Below the pieces are notes generated by a model, which was not told the origin of the DNA, made no database searches, and saw nothing but the letters and a program-made list of their open reading frames with translations. From contig NC_033635.1 of assembly GCF_001540865.1 (NCBI RefSeq), forward strand, positions 7,437,324-7,501,323: a DNA stretch of 64,000 nucleotides, read 5' to 3'. Positions 60,492-64,000 of this stretch are shown in pieces. Position 1 is the first letter of the stretch; each line of letters starts with the position of its first letter. Source of the DNA: Ananas comosus (lineage: Eukaryota > Streptophyta > Magnoliopsida > Poales > Bromeliaceae). The position numbers were made by a program, and so were the translations under genes.

Positions 60492-61007
60492 GTGTGCGAA
60501 TGAGCACGATGGCAAGCAAGCAAAGTCCATAATCCATTACATCTCAATCATCACGTTTTATCTTGCAATGTTCTCACTCTCGATCCTTTGATCGGCATTT
60601 CCAGTATAACAGATATTGAACATAGCTAGTATCCACTAGATTAGTAATCATGTAAGAGTAATGCTAATTTACTTATAGCATTAGAAACTTTCCACTATCA
60701 TAGCACTATGGTTATAGTCACAAAGCATGTCATTGTTCTCTACTTTAAGAACATACTAGATTGTTCATGAATCATTCAACTGAGTCAAACATAAACGTGT
60801 TTACTCCTATGCGTGCATTTCTCTACTTAAGAGAGATTTCAATTTACTACACATACTGTAGCACACTGGACCTTTGCAAATTGCCAGGTTCGAGTGTTCG
60901 GTTTGTATTCCGACTTTTCCACACTTGGTGGAGGGCCGTCGATGGTATACCGGCCTAAAAGTTCGATCTCGAGAGTTTTGGCTGAGTCCTAAGAGTTTTT
61001 ACTCTCG

Positions 61008-61224
61008 GGGACCGGTCCCTGATAGGAAAGACCGGTCCCCCAGTGAACAGTGCTGCGCAACCGGCGAGGCAACCGGTCCCTGGCAGTCGAGACCGGTCCC
61101 CGAGCGCGTCTGCGCAGGGAGAGACCGGTCCCCCGCAGGGAGAGACCGGTTCCCGAACGTTGGATTTTCGGGGGCAGGCTGAGAGACCGGTCCCAGGTCG
61201 GGGAGACCGGTCCCTCTGGGCGAA
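61008..61224. repeat. ACCGGT palindrome array, solo LTR S
   Basis: Eight exact ACCGGT cores, mostly gagaccggtccc, starting about 150 bp from the LTR start. Confidence 0.9.
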
Positions 61225-62406
61225 AACTGCCCAGACCGGGCTGATGTAAATTTGAGTTTTTGAGGGGCCTATGTGGATTTTGTTACTTTAGAGGCTATAA
61301 GCAGCCTCTCCTCCCCTCTCACTCTCATTTTCTCTCCCTCACACTCTTCCTACACTTCTAGAGAGAGAAAGGGAAGGAGAAGAAGGAGAAGGAGAGGAGA
61401 AGAGCTTGCTTGGAGGCCTTGGAGCACCATCTTCTTCCTCATTTCTCACCTTTGGTGGCTTTGAACTTGCGGTTGGAGCTTTGTGGAGGATCAAACTTCA
61501 ACCCTACTTGGTTTTGAGCTTGGATTGGAGCTTCTCTTGAGGTTGGTAGCTTGTAATCCCCATTTGATACATGTTTTCCTAGGTTTTACTAGATGAAACC
61601 CTAGATTTTGGGATTTAGGGTTTATTTTGGGGGTTTTTGAATTTGGGGGCTTTGGAACCAAATTGATGGGTTTAGAACCTTTGTTTAGGTTAGATTGGAA
61701 GGACTCTAACTCCCATTTGGAGATCGTGAGAGCCTTCTTCGCAATCGGTAAGTTTTCTCCAACCCTAGCTTGAGGAGCTTAATGATTGAGCTATTTGCTC
61801 TTCGTTTCGTTTGGGTGACCCTATTTTTGATGTTTCTAGGGTACTAGGAAGCTTGTGGATACCTTCGTTCGGCGAAACGAAGAAGTCGATTTTGGTGGGT
61901 TTGACTTCATGAAAATAGGGCAAAATGGCCCCTATGCCTTCTAAACTTTTCGTAAAGTATTTTTGAATGCAAATTCATGCTAAATATGATTTATGTGAAT
62001 TTTAGAACACTTAACATGCATGCCTCATATATCGTAAAATTTGTACTCCATATAGTAGAGCTATATGTGTAGATTGCATGCATTGTGGATAGTGCTTGGT
62101 TTTGCAAGTTGAGAACATGTCTCCATGCTAGAGTTGAGTGAATTATGCATCATGAACATATTAATGCCATGCTTGGAACTCGTTGAACAAAAGTGTCATC
62201 AAGGGGCACTTGAAACTAGTAAACTATTAAACTGCAACATAGAGACATGTTGATAGGCCACTACATATCTGCTACATTCCATGTTAGAGACATGATGACA
62301 TAGAGATAGGCCATTGAGATACTTGATATATTCCATGTTGTTAGACATGAGGACTTGGTTCTTGAGACGGATCATTGCTTGCTTGCCATTGTGCTCATTC
62401 GCACAT

Positions 62407-62432
62407 GCTTGTGAGGGTCGCTCCCTACAAGC
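62407..62432 (+). other. Conserved LTR stem-loop 1 (S)
   Basis: Arms gcttgt/acaagc, bulged g, inner aggg/ccct, loop tcgct: 10 bp in total. Confidence 0.72.
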
Positions 62433-62923
62433 CGGCACTCCGGAGATAGCCATCGCGACATATGCTCGCCCGTGCGGGATTGGGCGCCGAAGTGGATTGC
62501 CGTGGGGGAGGCTCATCCCTAGAGTGGGGATGTTGACTACCACGGGGCCATTAGGCACGGCGCAGGCCAGACAGCCTTCGGGTGGGTCTTATATGATTGG
62601 GACTTAGTGACAGGACGTGCTATGTGAACTTTAAAACTATTAAAGTGGACTTGGACAAGAATAGTAAACAATGACACCTTTGCTATTTCTGCATTGAGGA
62701 CACCGGATTAGTTGCATTTCTATGCTTATGCATGTCATACACACCCATGTACATCCATGATAATGTTGCTCTATTACATATGCAAATCATGCTAATTAGA
62801 GACTGTATGTTACAGTAAGTTACATTTTACTTATCTTTCGCTTTGCTACTTTTATAGTCACTGACATCTTTTGTAGCTTTCGGCCTCGTGGTGCATTCAC
62901 TGAAGTCAGTAATCGCCCACTGG

Positions 62924-62942
62924 GAACTATTTTTAATAGTTC
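62924..62942 (+). other. Conserved LTR stem-loop 2 (S)
   Basis: gaactatttttaatagttc: 8-bp arms, loop ttt; preceded by cccactgg and followed by tcacgccc. Confidence 0.72.
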
Positions 62943-63019
62943 TCACGCCCCTGTTTTATGGTTTACTTTTCAGAGCNAATAGTTCTCACGCCCCTGTTTT
63001 ATGGTTTACTTTTCAGAGC
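62935..63019 (+). repeat. 42-bp duplication around a single N
   Basis: 62935-62976 and 62978-63019 are identical and separated by N at 62977. It looks like unmerged contig ends. Confidence 0.9.
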
Positions 63020-63409
63020 CTTCGGCACCGGCGGAGGCACGGGATCGCGGCAAGGGGATCGCTTAGCTAGCTAGCAAGGAGCGGTACTTCGCCTAGGTGG
63101 TTTACTCTTTCTTTTGTAGTTGAGAGAGTGAGAGGTTTTTGTATCCATATATAGAGACCACCTATGTATCTACCTATAGTACTTGTATCTGGGATTTCCT
63201 TGTATCACTTTATGTCTTATTTAGTGGATTTATAATTTTTTTCCCTTATCCTTTGTTGTAGCATTTAGACATTTATTATGCTCTGATACTCCTAGATGTC
63301 TTTTATTATTGCTTTTATTATTGTTGTTTTAGACGCCTTATACGTTTTAAACGTATGGCGGGTCTGGGCACGCGCCGGGCGGACCTCCGCTGGGTCCCGG
63401 GGCGTGACA

Positions 63410-64000
63410 CATACATATATCAACTATAATGGTGATAATGTCCTGAATCTATGTCGATTCCCAAGTTACGCCAAATGCATTCATATGCTATTTCTATAGT
63501 ATCATATAGAACATAGGGGAGCTTCACTTGCTCTGATTAGGTCAAACCCACCTATTACTAGGCTCAATCCAGCTCAAAGGAATCCCAAAAATCAGCTCAA
63601 CTAGGCCTCAACCCTGCTGGAAACAAAACATCGAAACCGTATCACAATTACAACCGAAATGTCCAATTTCGGCACAATTTGCACTTAGAGTAAAGTAGTA
63701 ACTTAAACCGTTGTTTTAGTTACATTCGTACCTCAAATGTAACCTCCAAGAGTCCTCACAAGTCAGTCGAAGACGATCCAAGGGTCGATCGCAACTCTGC
63801 TACGAACAAACACTAAGCGGCGTCAAAACGCTCGTATACTAGTTCCTATAGCCGAAACCTTGCATATTCAGGTTTCTAACTGAAATTTCAGCTTACCTCT
63901 GGTTGGAACACCCTGCAAACAAGTTCCTTAGATCACCAATTAAGCTCAACTTAGTTCAAAAACCTGCTGCGAAGAGAATAATCCAAACAGCATTAGTTCG
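63410..64000 (-). repeat. LTR R, continuation to window end
   Basis: Resumes after the second catac and resembles solo LTR F (short stretches such as tcagctcaa, cctgctg). No ORF of note. The LTR end lies beyond the window. Confidence 0.65.

Larger units (their letters stand above)
59578..60856 (-). repeat. LTR R (F-like family), first visible part
   Basis: Starts tgtcacgcccgggtaccagcg and resembles solo LTR F at its start and at stem-loop 2 (60022-60040). Stem-loop 1 at 60466-60491 has one mismatched inner pair. Split by solo LTR S. Confidence 0.78.
60857..63409 (+). mobile_element. Solo LTR S (C family), intact with TSD catac
   Basis: Starts tgtagcacactgg, ends ggggcgtgaca, flanked by perfect TSDs catac (60852-60856 and 63410-63414). 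2.55 kb, with a 42-bp assembly duplication at 62977. No internal sequence, so a solo LTR. Layout on the element strand: start, palindrome array 61008-61224, stem-loop 1 at 62407-62432, stem-loop 2 at 62924-62942, end. The best reference copy of this LTR in the window. Confidence 0.93.

Overview
The window is a pile of nested LTR retrotransposons from a flowering plant nuclear genome, probably a monocot. The species cannot be named from the sequence. I see no host gene, tRNA, rRNA or DNA transposon I would defend. All boundaries were placed by eye, from terminal TG...CA, target-site duplications (TSDs), primer-binding sites (PBS), polypurine tracts (PPT) and comparison of copies within the window.

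Layout. 1-6036 is the 3' part of a Sirevirus-type Copia element (A, +): integrase, RT-RNase H, a spacer, an env-like ORF, PPTs and the start of the 3' LTR. 6038-12045 is a Tekay-like chromovirus (B, -). 12047-14689 repeats the end of A and then enters an LTR of B. 14691-15075 is the end of A's 3' LTR. 15076-20783 is a second chromovirus (C, -). 20784-30164 is a Sirevirus that keeps gag but no pol (E, +), with a 3.4 kb solo LTR (F) between its PBS and gag. 30165-31889 is unclassified. 31890-32805 looks like the rest of C's 5' LTR. A third chromovirus (H, +) is exposed at 32806-33811 and 40129-41086, split by LTR I (TSD ccgcc), which itself holds two LTRs in inverted orientation (J, K). 41092-46984 holds LTR pieces L, K' and M, followed by a 100-N gap. 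47085-54761 holds a GC-rich block and a very degraded minus-strand Sirevirus body (P), whose LTR at 54762-55959 is well preserved. 55960-64000 holds further Gypsy LTR pieces and an intact solo LTR (S, TSD catac).

Nesting. H is the oldest layer seen. C, I and L sit in H; A and E sit in C; B sits in A's LTR; F sits in E. Every coding region is broken, mostly by TAG stops.

Assembly. Single Ns at 6037, 12046, 14690 and 62977 sit beside repeated sequence. The overlaps show that 6038-12045 and 12047-14689 are most likely in swapped order. 45.0-54.8 kb looks like low-accuracy consensus.

The most interesting biology is non-coding. Gypsy LTRs of different subfamilies share two stem-loops whose stems change in a compensatory way. 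Arrays of palindromes built on ACCGGT recur in both Copia and Gypsy LTRs.
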